64,000 nt of DNA. Source: Astrocystis sublimbata. Lineage: Eukaryota > Ascomycota > Sordariomycetes > Xylariales > Xylariaceae. The DNA is taken from positions 49,381 to 113,380 of the forward strand of contig JAJNNY010000092.1 in NCBI GenBank assembly GCA_022453515.1, read 5' to 3'. Numbering within the stretch: the stretch's first letter is position 1; each line of letters opens with the position of its first letter. Made by a program: the position numbers and the translations under genes. Shown here piece after piece: positions 45,366 to 57,155 of the stretch. Below the pieces are notes generated by a model. That model was given only the letters and a program-made list of their open reading frames with translations, ran no database searches and was not told the DNA's origin.

Positions 45366-45825
45366 TCAGCTTGTCCAGCCCGGGGGTTTTAGTCGAAACG
45401 AGCGATTCAAGAGAATTAAAAGTCTAAAGATAAAATAGTGTGATTTCCAAAGCAAGAATTCACCTTCTGAAAGTATCTAAGCCTTTCTCCGTGCTTGCAT
45501 GCCCACCCTAGAAAAGAAAGTAGAGCATGTAAGATCATCAGCTTGGATTCCTTTCTCAAAAATTGGTTTATTCTGGAGAAATGGGACCATGTTCGATCTG
45601 AATAGGAATATGGGAGCAAGAAAGCTGCCAGAAAGTCCATAGTAACAACAGCTAAAGCTTATGCAGCTCGATGCCGTGCACCATAATTAACTCGCATATT
45701 AAAGTCAGACGCAACGCAATCTGCGATCTTTTTAATCATTACCCTCGCTAGCTCTGTTCCAGCTACCACCACACCAAGCCACCCCCCAAGCTGTTGTCCC
45801 CATTCCTCATAAGTTAGATTCAGCA
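45366..45825. other. intergenic, SDR 2 to SDR 3
   Basis: 460 bp between two genes read in the same direction. No feature seen apart from the likely SDR 3 promoter. Confidence 0.4.
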
Positions 45826-46915
45826 ATGTCGCTACATCTTGAATCCCGTGCAAGCTTCGAGGCTACCATTGTTGGGTTTCTGTGTCGCCAGTTCACGAGG
45901 CCCAAGTCGCTACCTGCAGGCATCGGGCTATCAGGCCAAACCGCAGTTGTGACTGGCAGCAACGTGGGTCTCGGACTCGAAACATGTCGACAGCTCCTGG
46001 AGAAGGGCCTTTCCTGCTTGGTCATGGGCGTGCGCTTACAAGCCAAAGGTGAAGCTGCCGCATCAGAGCTGCGCAATCAGTTTCCCGACTCAAAGATTAT
46101 CGTCTGGACACTCGACATGGAGTCGTATGACTCTATTCGAATCTTCTCAGAGCATTGCGACGGCCTAGATCACCTCGACATCGTCATACTTAATGCTGGC
46201 TTGATCTCAACGTCCTATGTCACGGTGTCAGCCACGGGCAACGAACTCACCACACAAGTCAACTATCTATCTACGGTCCTCTTGACACTGTATCTGCTTC
46301 CTGTCCTGAAGGCCAAGGGGAAGGCCAGTCCGAGCGGGAGACCTCCGGTTCTCACCGTTGTGAACTCCGACCGCGCTTATCAGGTAGGCATGGAGACACA
46401 TGGGCCGGTTCTATCTCAATTGAATAGCTCTGATCGCTTCAACTCTTTCGATTGGTACGGCAAGTCAAAGTTACTCCTGACCATGTTCATCTTCCACCTA
46501 TCGACAATCACGAATCCCGAAGATACGATCTTGAACATGGTCAACCCCGGTATGACGAAGAGCACGCAGTTCTTTCGTCAACTGCCATCTGTGGTCATGC
46601 GTCTTGTGGAAGTGGGACAATGGATACTTGCTCGCGACGTTCAAACTGCTGCCTCTACATATCTCGATGCGATCTTCGCCCATGGGAAGGAGAGTTACGG
46701 ATCTTTCCTCAGTGACTGGGAAATCAAACCGTAAGAAGCCTCCGCCCTCGCTTGTTTTTCTATGAAAGTGTAATCATACTAATGAAACCAGATATCCCGC
46801 CATTTGTTGCACGGGGGACGGCCGAGAGATGAAAGCTCGACTTTGGGATGAGACTTTGGAAGAGGTAAGGTTTGCGGGCGTGTCGAAGATTGTAGCAGAT
46901 CTCACGAGTCACTGA
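45826..46915 (+). CDS. short-chain dehydrogenase/reductase (SDR 3 of arm)
   Basis: Exons 45826-46730 and 46792-46915 (intron 46731-46791) give 342 aa. Motifs: TGSNVGLG (about residues 42-49), LDMESYDSI, LNAGLIS, TVVNSD and WYGKSK with catalytic Tyr/Lys. It resembles the SDR at 40723 in length, intron place and a C-terminal GDGREMKARLWDET like the GERLSKQLWDET there; the two are likely paralogs. Substrate unknown. Confidence 0.9.
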
Positions 46916-47793
46916 GTATCAGGCGATGTGGGAAGTCGATCGAAAATTGATAGGTAGTACATGAGAAGGCGGGCTCTGCCTCATCCTGACCGGATGTTCC
47001 ATCTTCAGTATTATTGAAATAGCAAGGGCTCAGAAGCTGTAAGTCACTATGACAGAGCAATACGGCGCCAATCTGGTATGATGTTTCCAATGCCTTCCTC
47101 CGCTGCGCCTGGCCAGCCTTGTTGCTCGAGAGGTGTGTCATTCCCAGGCCTGACTAGGTGAGTACCAAAATTCATCTCGTTCTCTCTTCAAAGAGCGAAA
47201 AGGCGCGAGAAGGATTTTGGTCAACCCGGTGGCTTCTGACAGTCGACACACATCTCGAAGAGATCATGCAGCTTGGCATTTTCATATGTCCCATGCATAA
47301 AAAGTACGCCGGAATCACGTCAGATTGAGCTAAATCCAGGATTGATGCTGGGCATGGATGGAATATGGACCAGTCGACTCATGATAGGCGCCACGCTCCC
47401 AGGGTCCAGATCACGTCGTATTTGCCTCGTAACATCGGACATGTTGCTGGTACAAGGCAGAGTGGTCTTTTGTACATGGGCGATTCATCTGGAAAATCAG
47501 CAAATATTGATTCACACATGTCATACAATAAGCCTGTGTCACCTCCTGCTTGTGGCTCGAATATCGATTTTCGTTCAGCTGGCGCCCCATCGCTCAAAAT
47601 AGAACAAACAATCATGGTCGGGCGGGCTGTTCAATAAGAGTAGTACTGTGGGGGGAAAGCACAACCTGATGTTTGCTAAACGTGTATTAGAGTGTAGTGC
47701 TCTATCTCGTTGATCATCACGCTCAGGATAGACAACCACGTTTGTACCGACACCACGTCATCCTATCAAGTCAACACCGCATCACCCGCAAAC
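46916..47793. other. intergenic region, SDR 3 to FAD oxidase
   Basis: About 880 bp. Several short ORFs but none with a recognisable domain. The last few hundred bp should be the FAD oxidase promoter. Confidence 0.4.
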
Positions 47794-48188
47794 ATGCTCA
47801 CCACAGTCTTGGCCTTTGGCCTCCCCCTTTTACTCAGCCTGGTATCCAGCACTCCGGCACCAGCTGTAGATACACCGCATTATTTCAGTCGTCATCCAAT
47901 CACTCGCCGTGATCTACCTGTGCATCAGGTGCAGCTGGAGCTTGGCAAGCTACTGTCTAAAGGATCGCTGATCTTCGGACCGAAGGACCCCGCGTACCCC
48001 GAAGCAGTGCAGCGATGGAACACACGATCCGAGGGAGATGTTGAAGTTGTTGTTGTTCCGAAGCAAGAATCGGACGTGTCGGTGATTGTAAGTCTCTGTG
48101 TCGTGCTAGATTTCATGCAGGCAGCTAACGGGAATACTAGGTGAAATACTATAACTATAATAGTATTAACTTTTTAATAGTTAAGTAA
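47794..48188 (+). pseudogene. 5' part of a secreted FAD-linked oxidase, cut off by AT-rich DNA at the palindrome centre
   Basis: Exon 1 (47794-48087, 98 codons) has a signal peptide (LLLSLVSSTPAPA) and the N-terminal block of FAD_binding_4/BBE-type oxidases (LLSKGSLIFGPKDPAY ... RWNTRSEGDVEVVVVP). A normal intron (48088-48140, gtaagt, gctaac branch, tactag) follows. Exon 2 opens as VKYYNYNSINFLIVK then a stop; family members read VKYCxxNSIxFL here. The differences are Cys-to-Tyr type G-to-A changes, and the following codons look like transition-mutated Gly-Gly-His. So the gene continued into DNA that has since been RIP-mutated, and only 180 bp remain before the mirror point. Confidence 0.8.
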
Positions 48189-48502
48189 AGTAACTATTAT
48201 AAAAAAACGATATTATTGGTTTATAAAGCAAACTAATAATATATATAGCTATTTTATTTTTATATAATTTTTTTTAAAAATAACTAGCTTAAAAATATAA
48301 GTTTAATTATATAGTTTAATATATATTAACTATATAATTAAACTTATATTTTTAAGCTAGTTATTTTTAAAAAAATTATATAAAAATAAAATAGCTATAT
48401 ATATTATTAGTTTGCTTTATAAACCAATAATATCGTTTTTTTATAATAGTTACTTTACTTAACTATTAAAAAGTTAATACTATTATAGTTATAGTATTTC
48501 AC
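48141..48502. other. AT-rich palindrome core
   Basis: 362 bp of nearly pure A/T, symmetric around 48321/48322, where agtttaatatatattaact forms a perfect palindrome. The change from normal DNA to A/T is abrupt, at the 3' end of the FAD-oxidase intron. Confidence 0.9.
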
Positions 48503-48849
48503 CTAGTATTCCCGTTAGCTGCCTGCATGAAATCTAGCACGACACAGAGACTTACAATCACCGACACGTCCGATTCTTGCTTCGGAACAACAACAACTTC
48601 AACATCTCCCTCGGATCGTGTGTTCCATCGCTGCACTGCTTCGGGGTACGCGGGGTCCTTCGGTCCGAAGATCAGCGATCCTTTAGACAGTAGCTTGCCA
48701 AGCTCCAGCTGCACCTGATGCACAGGTAGATCACGGCGAGTGATTGGATGACGACTGAAATAATGCGGTGTATCTACAGCTGGTGCCGGAGTGCTGGATA
48801 CCAGGCTGAGTAAAAGGGGGAGGCCAAAGGCCAAGACTGTGGTGAGCAT
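48455..48849 (-). pseudogene. FAD-linked oxidase 5' part, arm A' copy
   Basis: Exons 48556-48849 and 48455-48502, identical to 47794-48188. Two truncated gene starts therefore face each other across the palindrome centre. Confidence 0.8.
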
Positions 48850-49727
48850 GTTTGCGGGTGATGCGGTGTTGACTTGATAGGATGACGTGGTGTCGGTACA
48901 AACGTGGTTGTCTATCCTGAGCGTGATGATCAACGAGATAGAGCACTACACTCTAATACACGTTTAGCAAACATCAGGTTGTGCTTTCCCCCCACAGTAC
49001 TACTCTTATTGAACAGCCCGCCCGACCATGATTGTTTGTTCTATTTTGAGCGATGGGGCGCCAGCTGAACGAAAATCGATATTCGAGCCACAAGCAGGAG
49101 GTGACACAGGCTTATTGTATGACATGTGTGAATCAATATTTGCTGATTTTCCAGATGAATCGCCCATGTACAAAAGACCACTCTGCCTTGTACCAGCAAC
49201 ATGTCCGATGTTACGAGGCAAATACGACGTGATCTGGACCCTGGGAGCGTGGCGCCTATCATGAGTCGACTGGTCCATATTCCATCCATGCCCAGCATCA
49301 ATCCTGGATTTAGCTCAATCTGACGTGATTCCGGCGTACTTTTTATGCATGGGACATATGAAAATGCCAAGCTGCATGATCTCTTCGAGATGTGTGTCGA
49401 CTGTCAGAAGCCACCGGGTTGACCAAAATCCTTCTCGCGCCTTTTCGCTCTTTGAAGAGAGAACGAGATGAATTTTGGTACTCACCTAGTCAGGCCTGGG
49501 AATGACACACCTCTCGAGCAACAAGGCTGGCCAGGCGCAGCGGAGGAAGGCATTGGAAACATCATACCAGATTGGCGCCGTATTGCTCTGTCATAGTGAC
49601 TTACAGCTTCTGAGCCCTTGCTATTTCAATAATACTGAAGATGGAACATCCGGTCAGGATGAGGCAGAGCCCGCCTTCTCATGTACTACCTATCAATTTT
49701 CGATCGACTTCCCACATCGCCTGATAC
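48850..49727. other. intergenic, arm A' mirror of 46916-47793
   Basis: Same content as its mirror; nothing more seen. Confidence 0.4.
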
Positions 49728-50817
49728 TCAGTGACTCGTGAGATCTGCTACAATCTTCGACACGCCCGCAAACCTTACCTCTTCCAAAGTCTCATCCCAA
49801 AGTCGAGCTTTCATCTCTCGGCCGTCCCCCGTGCAACAAATGGCGGGATATCTGGTTTCATTAGTATGATTACACTTTCATAGAAAAACAAGCGAGGGCG
49901 GAGGCTTCTTACGGTTTGATTTCCCAGTCACTGAGGAAAGATCCGTAACTCTCCTTCCCATGGGCGAAGATCGCATCGAGATATGTAGAGGCAGCAGTTT
50001 GAACGTCGCGAGCAAGTATCCATTGTCCCACTTCCACAAGACGCATGACCACAGATGGCAGTTGACGAAAGAACTGCGTGCTCTTCGTCATACCGGGGTT
50101 GACCATGTTCAAGATCGTATCTTCGGGATTCGTGATTGTCGATAGGTGGAAGATGAACATGGTCAGGAGTAACTTTGACTTGCCGTACCAATCGAAAGAG
50201 TTGAAGCGATCAGAGCTATTCAATTGAGATAGAACCGGCCCATGTGTCTCCATGCCTACCTGATAAGCGCGGTCGGAGTTCACAACGGTGAGAACCGGAG
50301 GTCTCCCGCTCGGACTGGCCTTCCCCTTGGCCTTCAGGACAGGAAGCAGATACAGTGTCAAGAGGACCGTAGATAGATAGTTGACTTGTGTGGTGAGTTC
50401 GTTGCCCGTGGCTGACACCGTGACATAGGACGTTGAGATCAAGCCAGCATTAAGTATGACGATGTCGAGGTGATCTAGGCCGTCGCAATGCTCTGAGAAG
50501 ATTCGAATAGAGTCATACGACTCCATGTCGAGTGTCCAGACGATAATCTTTGAGTCGGGAAACTGATTGCGCAGCTCTGATGCGGCAGCTTCACCTTTGG
50601 CTTGTAAGCGCACGCCCATGACCAAGCAGGAAAGGCCCTTCTCCAGGAGCTGTCGACATGTTTCGAGTCCGAGACCCACGTTGCTGCCAGTCACAACTGC
50701 GGTTTGGCCTGATAGCCCGATGCCTGCAGGTAGCGACTTGGGCCTCGTGAACTGGCGACACAGAAACCCAACAATGGTAGCCTCGAAGCTTGCACGGGAT
50801 TCAAGATGTAGCGACAT
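49728..50817 (-). CDS. SDR 3, arm A' copy
   Basis: Exons 49913-50817 and 49728-49851; protein identical to the copy at 45826-46915. Confidence 0.88.
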
Positions 50818-51277
50818 TGCTGAATCTAACTTATGAGGAATGGGGACAACAGCTTGGGGGGTGGCTTGGTGTGGTGGTAGCTGGAACAGAGCTAGCGAGG
50901 GTAATGATTAAAAAGATCGCAGATTGCGTTGCGTCTGACTTTAATATGCGAGTTAATTATGGTGCACGGCATCGAGCTGCATAAGCTTTAGCTGTTGTTA
51001 CTATGGACTTTCTGGCAGCTTTCTTGCTCCCATATTCCTATTCAGATCGAACATGGTCCCATTTCTCCAGAATAAACCAATTTTTGAGAAAGGAATCCAA
51101 GCTGATGATCTTACATGCTCTACTTTCTTTTCTAGGGTGGGCATGCAAGCACGGAGAAAGGCTTAGATACTTTCAGAAGGTGAATTCTTGCTTTGGAAAT
51201 CACACTATTTTATCTTTAGACTTTTAATTCTCTTGAATCGCTCGTTTCGACTAAAACCCCCGGGCTGGACAAGCTGA
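50818..51277. other. intergenic, arm A' mirror of 45366-45825
   Basis: Same content as its mirror. Confidence 0.4.
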
Positions 51278-52278
51278 CTAGAGCCTTTGCTTGTTTCCGT
51301 TCTGGGACACGAAAGAGCCACCGAACCCATCCTCAATGGTGGCCCTCTCAATGACCGAGATGACCTTATGAATTCCTACCTCGGGGGTGACGGGACCTTT
51401 GAAGCTGGGCTCATATTGCAAGAACTTCTGGAGCATGCCACCCATTCTCTGTAGCTGTTCCGGTGTGGCAGTGCTGTACTGGCCGACCTCGATGAGTCCA
51501 GGGCCAATGGCCATGAAGAGAACACCATCCTTCTTGTACTGCGCGCTAAACTTGGCGATAGCCGCATTCAGGCCTGCTTTGCTGATGGTGTAGTTGGGAC
51601 CAATCTCGAGGTCGAACTTGTTGATGGGGTCAAGGTCGGCTAGACCAGAGGAGAGCGCAATGACCTTCTTGACGTCGCCTTTGAGGATTTGCGGCAGGAA
51701 CAGGTTGATGAGATGAACGTTCGCAACAACGTTTGTGGTGAAACACTTCAGCAGATCTGCCTCGAGTTCCTGCGGGTATTGACCTCTATGAAGAAAACGT
51801 GTCAGCGGATGAGAAGCACACAACCCCGCGACCCCGCACAATGGTGACTCCTACAGTGTTCCGATGCCATCGTACGCATCAAACTGGGAAACATAGCCGG
51901 CGTTGGCAATCAGATAGTTAAGGCGACCGCCGTTGATTTTGCCAGCCACATCGGCAGCTCTCTGTACAATTGTTAGACTCCTTTGCAAGACCACGGCGCG
52001 TTGAGATAGAGTGACCTACCTTGAGGTCATCGTACTTGGTGATATCGGCCTCGATGATATGGATGTTGGATCGATCACCCAACTCCTCGGACACCTTCTT
52101 GTCCGTCGAGGCCTTGTCACGAACAATGCCGATGACGGCGTTCTCCGGCTTGGCCGAGTACTGACGAAGGAACTCGAACTGGCTCACACAACAATCAGCA
52201 TAAAATGTTCTTCTCTGAATCAAAGGCCGTACTTACACCCAAGCTCCTGGACACCCCGGTGATCACGAAGGAGGGCAT
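51278..52278 (-). CDS. SDR 2, arm A' copy
   Basis: Exons 52237-52278, 52020-52178, 51855-51961 and 51278-51785; protein identical to that at 44365-45365. Confidence 0.88.
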
Positions 52279-52703
52279 TTCGACGGACAATGATGGCCAG
52301 ATACAGAAGCTGTAAAAGATTTGGGGAATACAAAATGAGGATCAAATGACAACTTTGGTTTGCTCCTTGTCAAAGATGATTTGAGAATATCTGGTTGTTT
52401 GCTTGGACAATGCACCATTCAAGTGACTGTGGGATAATTATGGGATAATTATGCTCCAACTGGCTAAGGTTACACATAATATTCAGCCGCAGGGTCTAGG
52501 TACCTACATCATTCGGGCTATCTGTTTGTCCGGTCGGTATCACGTGTCATTGTAAAAGTTTCCGACCACAGACCGGCGGGCAAATGTCTTTCATCTCTGC
52601 CCGACGTATGTGCCGCAACTCAGGGACTTTGGAAAGCTCGAGACCATGGCGAAAGTTGTATACTGGCAGGGGTTTTTTGGCCCCGGCTAATAGGCTATGT
52701 GCG
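52279..52703. other. SDR 2 promoter region, arm A' mirror
   Basis: Mirror of 43940-44364. Confidence 0.4.
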
Positions 52704-53158
52704 GCTGAGCTGCACGTTGGTTTCTGGAACCTTAGGCCCGAACTATACGAACCTTAAACTAGTATGCTTTAGGTAATGATTTCTCTATATTTTTATAGAA
52801 GATAGATCTTAATAGGCTAGTATATATATAAAGTTAAAACTTTTAAGTAAAATAGTTATTTTAAAAGAAAAAAAAGTAAATATTAAATATTTATAAAATA
52901 TATAGGGTTAAAAAATATAAACCTTTATTAAGCTTATTTTTTAATAGCTTTATTTTATATATTTTATATATTTAAGCCTTTAAGTAGATCTACTTTTAGG
53001 CTATATCTAGGTAGTATTTCTAGCGGTATTTGTCTGCCGCTTTAAACAGCTAATTGTTAGGCTTTTAGAGGCCTTTTGCCCCATAAGTTGCCTTTCTGGG
53101 TACTAGTTAAGGTTCGAATAGTTCGGGCCTAAGGTTCTAGTAACCGACGTGGCTGAGC
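52704..53158. mobile_element. MITE-like TIR element, arm A' copy
   Basis: Mirror of 43484-43939, one A shorter in a homopolymer of the AT-rich interior (near 52956). Confidence 0.7.
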
Positions 53159-53393
53159 TGGGTCCAGGGTACCAGGGGTCTGGTCCCCCTCTGGTATCAC
53201 CTGCATAAGACCCGCACCGTGTGCCGTACCGCGCCGCTGTTAGTTCTACCGTATCCGTACAGTTAGGTAGTGCCTCCTTCCATTCTATTCAGACTCCCAG
53301 GGTGCAACTCCCAAAACAGGAATCTCCACCGTGCGACAGGGCTGGAACCGGGGAACCAGAGATCATGGTAATGACATGTACCCTGAAGATAAT

Positions 53394-53527
53394 GGCGGCG
53401 GCACTGTCTATCATCGGCTTCACGCCTAGCTGCGAATCCCCGACCGCCAACTTCGGAGATAACCGAAACCGCATGATATTGCCGTATTCTGTGATGATAA
53501 CGGCGTCCCCAGCACCGCAGTGTGGTC
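53394..53527 (-). pseudogene. inverted N-terminal cupin segment, arm A' copy
   Basis: Mirror of 43115-43248, same opposite orientation to the rest of the cupin gene. Confidence 0.55.
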
Positions 53528-54133
53528 GCAAATGATGCGACCTTTCTTGCTGTGTACGACTCTGCCTTCTTTGAGTTCCTTCACGAGAATGGACGATGGA
53601 TCGTGAGAGAAACCCATTTTGTCAATAACCCGATCGTCAGAGACGGCCTCTCTGGCCCGCCATTGTAAGACCATCTGACTTAACCGTCGACGTTCCTCAA
53701 GAAACCAACTCGATGACAACTGAAAAGTGGTGGATGCTAAATGTGGTGCATCACAGGCATATTCACTGGCAGCAAAATGAGTTCTTTCAAGTGGAAAAAG
53801 GCCTCCTCGGTTTGGTGAGAAATGGGCAGCGTCTAGCTGCCACCAAGGGCTCCGGAACCATCGAGATACCCGCTGGGACTAGGTTAGCTCTCGCATCTCC
53901 TGCAGAAAATGTTCATCATCCACACACATACTGAGCATTCACACTATAGACATCGGTTCTGGGCCCACGCAACTTCGAGCGAAGATCTCGTCTTCAAAGT
54001 CTGGGCTGAGCCCCAAGACCTCGACAACTCCTTCGACGAGAACTTCCTGCGCAACTTCGTAGGCTACCAACGCGACTGTCGGAGGGCGAATTTGAAGCCG
54101 TCGACCTTTCAACTCATTTCTCATGAGCTATGA
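53528..54133 (+). pseudogene. cupin gene 3' part, arm A' copy
   Basis: Exons 53528-53664, 53757-53882 and 53950-54133. Intron ends here are easy to read on the + strand (gtaaga...atcacag; gttagc...ctatag). Identical coding content to 42509-43114. Confidence 0.75.
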
Positions 54134-54829
54134 CAGCTCGACTGTGTCTACTCCGGACTTTTGGGTTCCATTATGGCTGTTGAAAGTGGTGCACTATATA
54201 CTAGCGTACTGGGTGGCGGCAGCCTTACTTGGGTGAGTTACTTTCGGAGCATAAACACGCATCTGTGATAGCTGACGAATCGACGCTGTGTAGTTACGAA
54301 GCCAGTTATCCAGAGTATACTAGGAAGGTGGACATAAGGGTGAAGTCAGATTGAGACCAATCTGTGTTGTTGGTAGTTGGTATTACGATAGTTAGGTAGC
54401 TTAAAATCATCAACCCTAGCAAATCATATGTTTGCGTACGTGTCGGTGCGGTTTTTACATTCTCATCGCCAGTTATGCAAACGCTGTTATAACAGTTGAG
54501 TGTGTGTTGATTACGTAATAAGTATCGGTGATCCTTGATATATTGTTTTTGGAGCCCGCCCACAGTCGTAGTGTAGTCAGTGGATGAGTATTTTGTCTAA
54601 CTTAGCGCTCTGTCACTCAGCCAACTCTCCCACTCGTCCGAGCATGAAGTCAACTGCTTCTTTCGCTTTGCCTGTTGAGTAAAGTGGTAATAAGAGACTT
54701 ATGAAGTGAAGTGATTTTACTTGTTGATATTCTAGCCTACCCCTTTCAACCCCCCAAATGGAAACAATCACCACCTAGTTACAAGATTCTGTTCTGATAC
54801 AAGCATGCTGTAAGTATCTGCCAAGCATC
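54134..54829. other. intergenic, arm A' mirror of 41813-42508
   Basis: Same content as its mirror. Confidence 0.4.
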
Positions 54830-55919
54830 CTAAAATGATTGCGCCACCCCTAAAGATGAGAAACTCGCCATAGTCTCATCCCACAACTGCTTCGAGAGCC
54901 TCTCCCCCTCTGGCTTGTAGATGATCGCTGCTTTACTGTAGTTCTTATATCAGTAATCTTCACTACACATGATGATATGTGATGGGAACTTACGGCCGTA
55001 GCTTTCCACACTCAATGTACTGCCCATGGGCCTCCTCCCCGAATTTGACCGCAGCATGGGTGATGGTACGTGCACCCAAGCTGCAAGAGTTGCCCACTAG
55101 CCGTGTGAACGTCTTGAAGATGTAGCCCAGGAGTTTCCCGTTGCCCTCCCGTTGGAATTCCGAGCCGTAACACAGCCCCGGGTTCGTCGCATCGATGATA
55201 ACCTCAGAGGGGGGCACGCGCTCAGCGAGTTCCGTCAGGAAGAGCTGGCCAGGCAATTTAGACGTCGCGTAGCGCTCGTGCATGTCCCACTTGTCCATAG
55301 ACTTCTTGAAGACAGGGAGAAGGGGTGTTGCGCCTTGTTCGGGAAACTTGGCCCAGCCAGCGACGTCGGATGAGACTAGGACGAGCCGAGTAGGTGCCGA
55401 TGGTTGCTTCTTGGCGCGCAGAACAGGGAGTAGCACCAACATGAGAAGGGCGTTGGACAAGTAGTTGATTTGAATGGCTTGCTCGATGCCGGTTTTGGGG
55501 TTGAACTCCTCGGTGACTTTGAAGACGCCGGCGTTCAGCACGGCTATGTCGAGCCGAGGGAGGGTGTGGGCTTGTTGGCCAAATCCGACGACGGAGTCAT
55601 AATCTGATAGATCCAAAGTCCATATCTCAATCTCACAGGTATTTGTATACCCTGAGAGGAGCTCTTTTCGGGCTGCCTTGCCCTTTGATGTGCTGCGCAC
55701 GGCGAGAATGGGTCTGCTCAGGCCAAGGTCGAGAAGCTGGCGGGACACTTCCAACCCAAGTCCGGTGTTAGACCCGGTGACGATGGCGGTCATCCCATGT
55801 AGGACGGCATCGCGCCGCGTCAATGCGGGTGTCTTCGCAATGAATTGGCGATACAGGTACTGGGGGAAGGTGGCCTCTTTCTCAGGGGTGAGTCCGAAAT
55901 CAGGCGCCGCTCTAACCAT
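54830..55919 (-). CDS. SDR 1, arm A' copy
   Basis: Exons 54994-55919 and 54830-54935; protein identical to that at 40723-41812. Confidence 0.88.
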
Positions 55920-57155
55920 GACTGCTGTAAAGATAAGGCAGGAACAGTTGGACGACGTTTGTGAAGGCTATGATAACTTTAGGAGTACTCGATCTAGTGT
56001 TTCCACATTCAGCAGTATTCTTTGCGGGAATGTGGTAAAATCGAAAGAAGGGAGTGCCTTTCGGTCATGATGTCGCGCCCTAGATGCGGGCAACCCGACG
56101 AGGCTAGGATGTGTATCGGAAACATCTAGTGTTGCTTTTTGCCAATGATCATAAAGGGATCAATGTGGCGCCCTTGTCTAAGACTAGGGTAGCATCGAGG
56201 GCAACACCAGTCGGCCCAAAATTAGCCCGAGCTCGGGGATTTATCACGGTTCGGCATAACATATGAGCCTCAGCTCCGATTCACGACATATTGCGGCGGC
56301 TATGATATGATGCAGGTGAGACACGGATACGTACCGGGCTTATAGATAAGGCACTCATGCGGCGTCGTGCGGCTCGAACTCGCCCGGCGGGGGTGCAGTT
56401 GGCTGCAGGTCTTTTGGTTCTTTGCACACCGAGGGTGTTCTCTCTAGGGGAAGTCTGACCTCGAGGCGGCGATATTGACGAGGCATGTTTGCATACGGCG
56501 TGCGCATCCCTCAGCCACTCATCGATGACGGCGTTGTAAGCGCGGACTGCGCGTAATGAAATGGACATCGAATCAGTGTACTTTCTGGAAGCCAATTCCT
56601 GCCTAGATTCCATCACCCATGAATACCCTCAGCTGCTATTCTCATGTTCCTCGGTTAGGCTCCTCTAGGAAGCAAGACATCGAGGGAAGGATTCTTGTGT
56701 GAGGCGATGTAGACACCGAGCTAAACAAACATTTCAGCTCTTATGAGCTTATCAGTGTTAAAAATATTCTTATTGAAGGCTATTTTGCTCGTAGAAAATA
56801 TAACATCCGTCACTTGGGTCATAAGAGCTTTGTTAAAATCTCAAGAGTCCTCAATTTACCTACTTCATGGTGATGAGGCAGCTTTCCAAATCACTGAAGT
56901 GGCTATCTCTGATTGCCTCAACCCTAGCCAATCTTCAGCTGGGTGCTACTTTGGCGATCAAAGCTGACCTGCGGGCACTCTTAACCGATCCGGTGGCTGT
57001 ACAGAGACCCATCCAACTAGAGCACGCACCAACTTGCCCCTGTCCCTGTCCCGTTGGCCCTGGAATTAGAGGCGGGCGCCCGGGAGAACAATTCAATTGT
57101 TCTCGCTTCATCATTCAACATACTGTATCTTTTATGTTCGGGTAATTTTTTGCCC
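55920..57155. other. divergent promoter region, arm A' mirror of 39487-40722
   Basis: Same content as its mirror. Confidence 0.4.

Larger units (their letters stand above)
32957..48321 (+). repeat. arm A of a giant palindrome (15,365 bp)
   Basis: Arm A is the reverse complement of 48322-63686. Positions pair as x + y = 96643 at the centre, with offsets of one base caused by single-base indels. Differences found: homopolymer A5/A4 near 43687, one extra A at about 60051, a T/G substitution at 36043/60600 (synonymous), an extra G near 61132, G5/G4 near 35017, an extra C near 61853, TT/T at 34500. Six of seven are single-base indels. Confidence 0.97.

Noticed and set aside
48280..48360. Sequencing adapter left at the turn
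   Set aside because: The centre is a perfect AT palindrome with no extra sequence; no known adapter-like GT/TC-rich stem is seen. An artefact without adapter is still possible.
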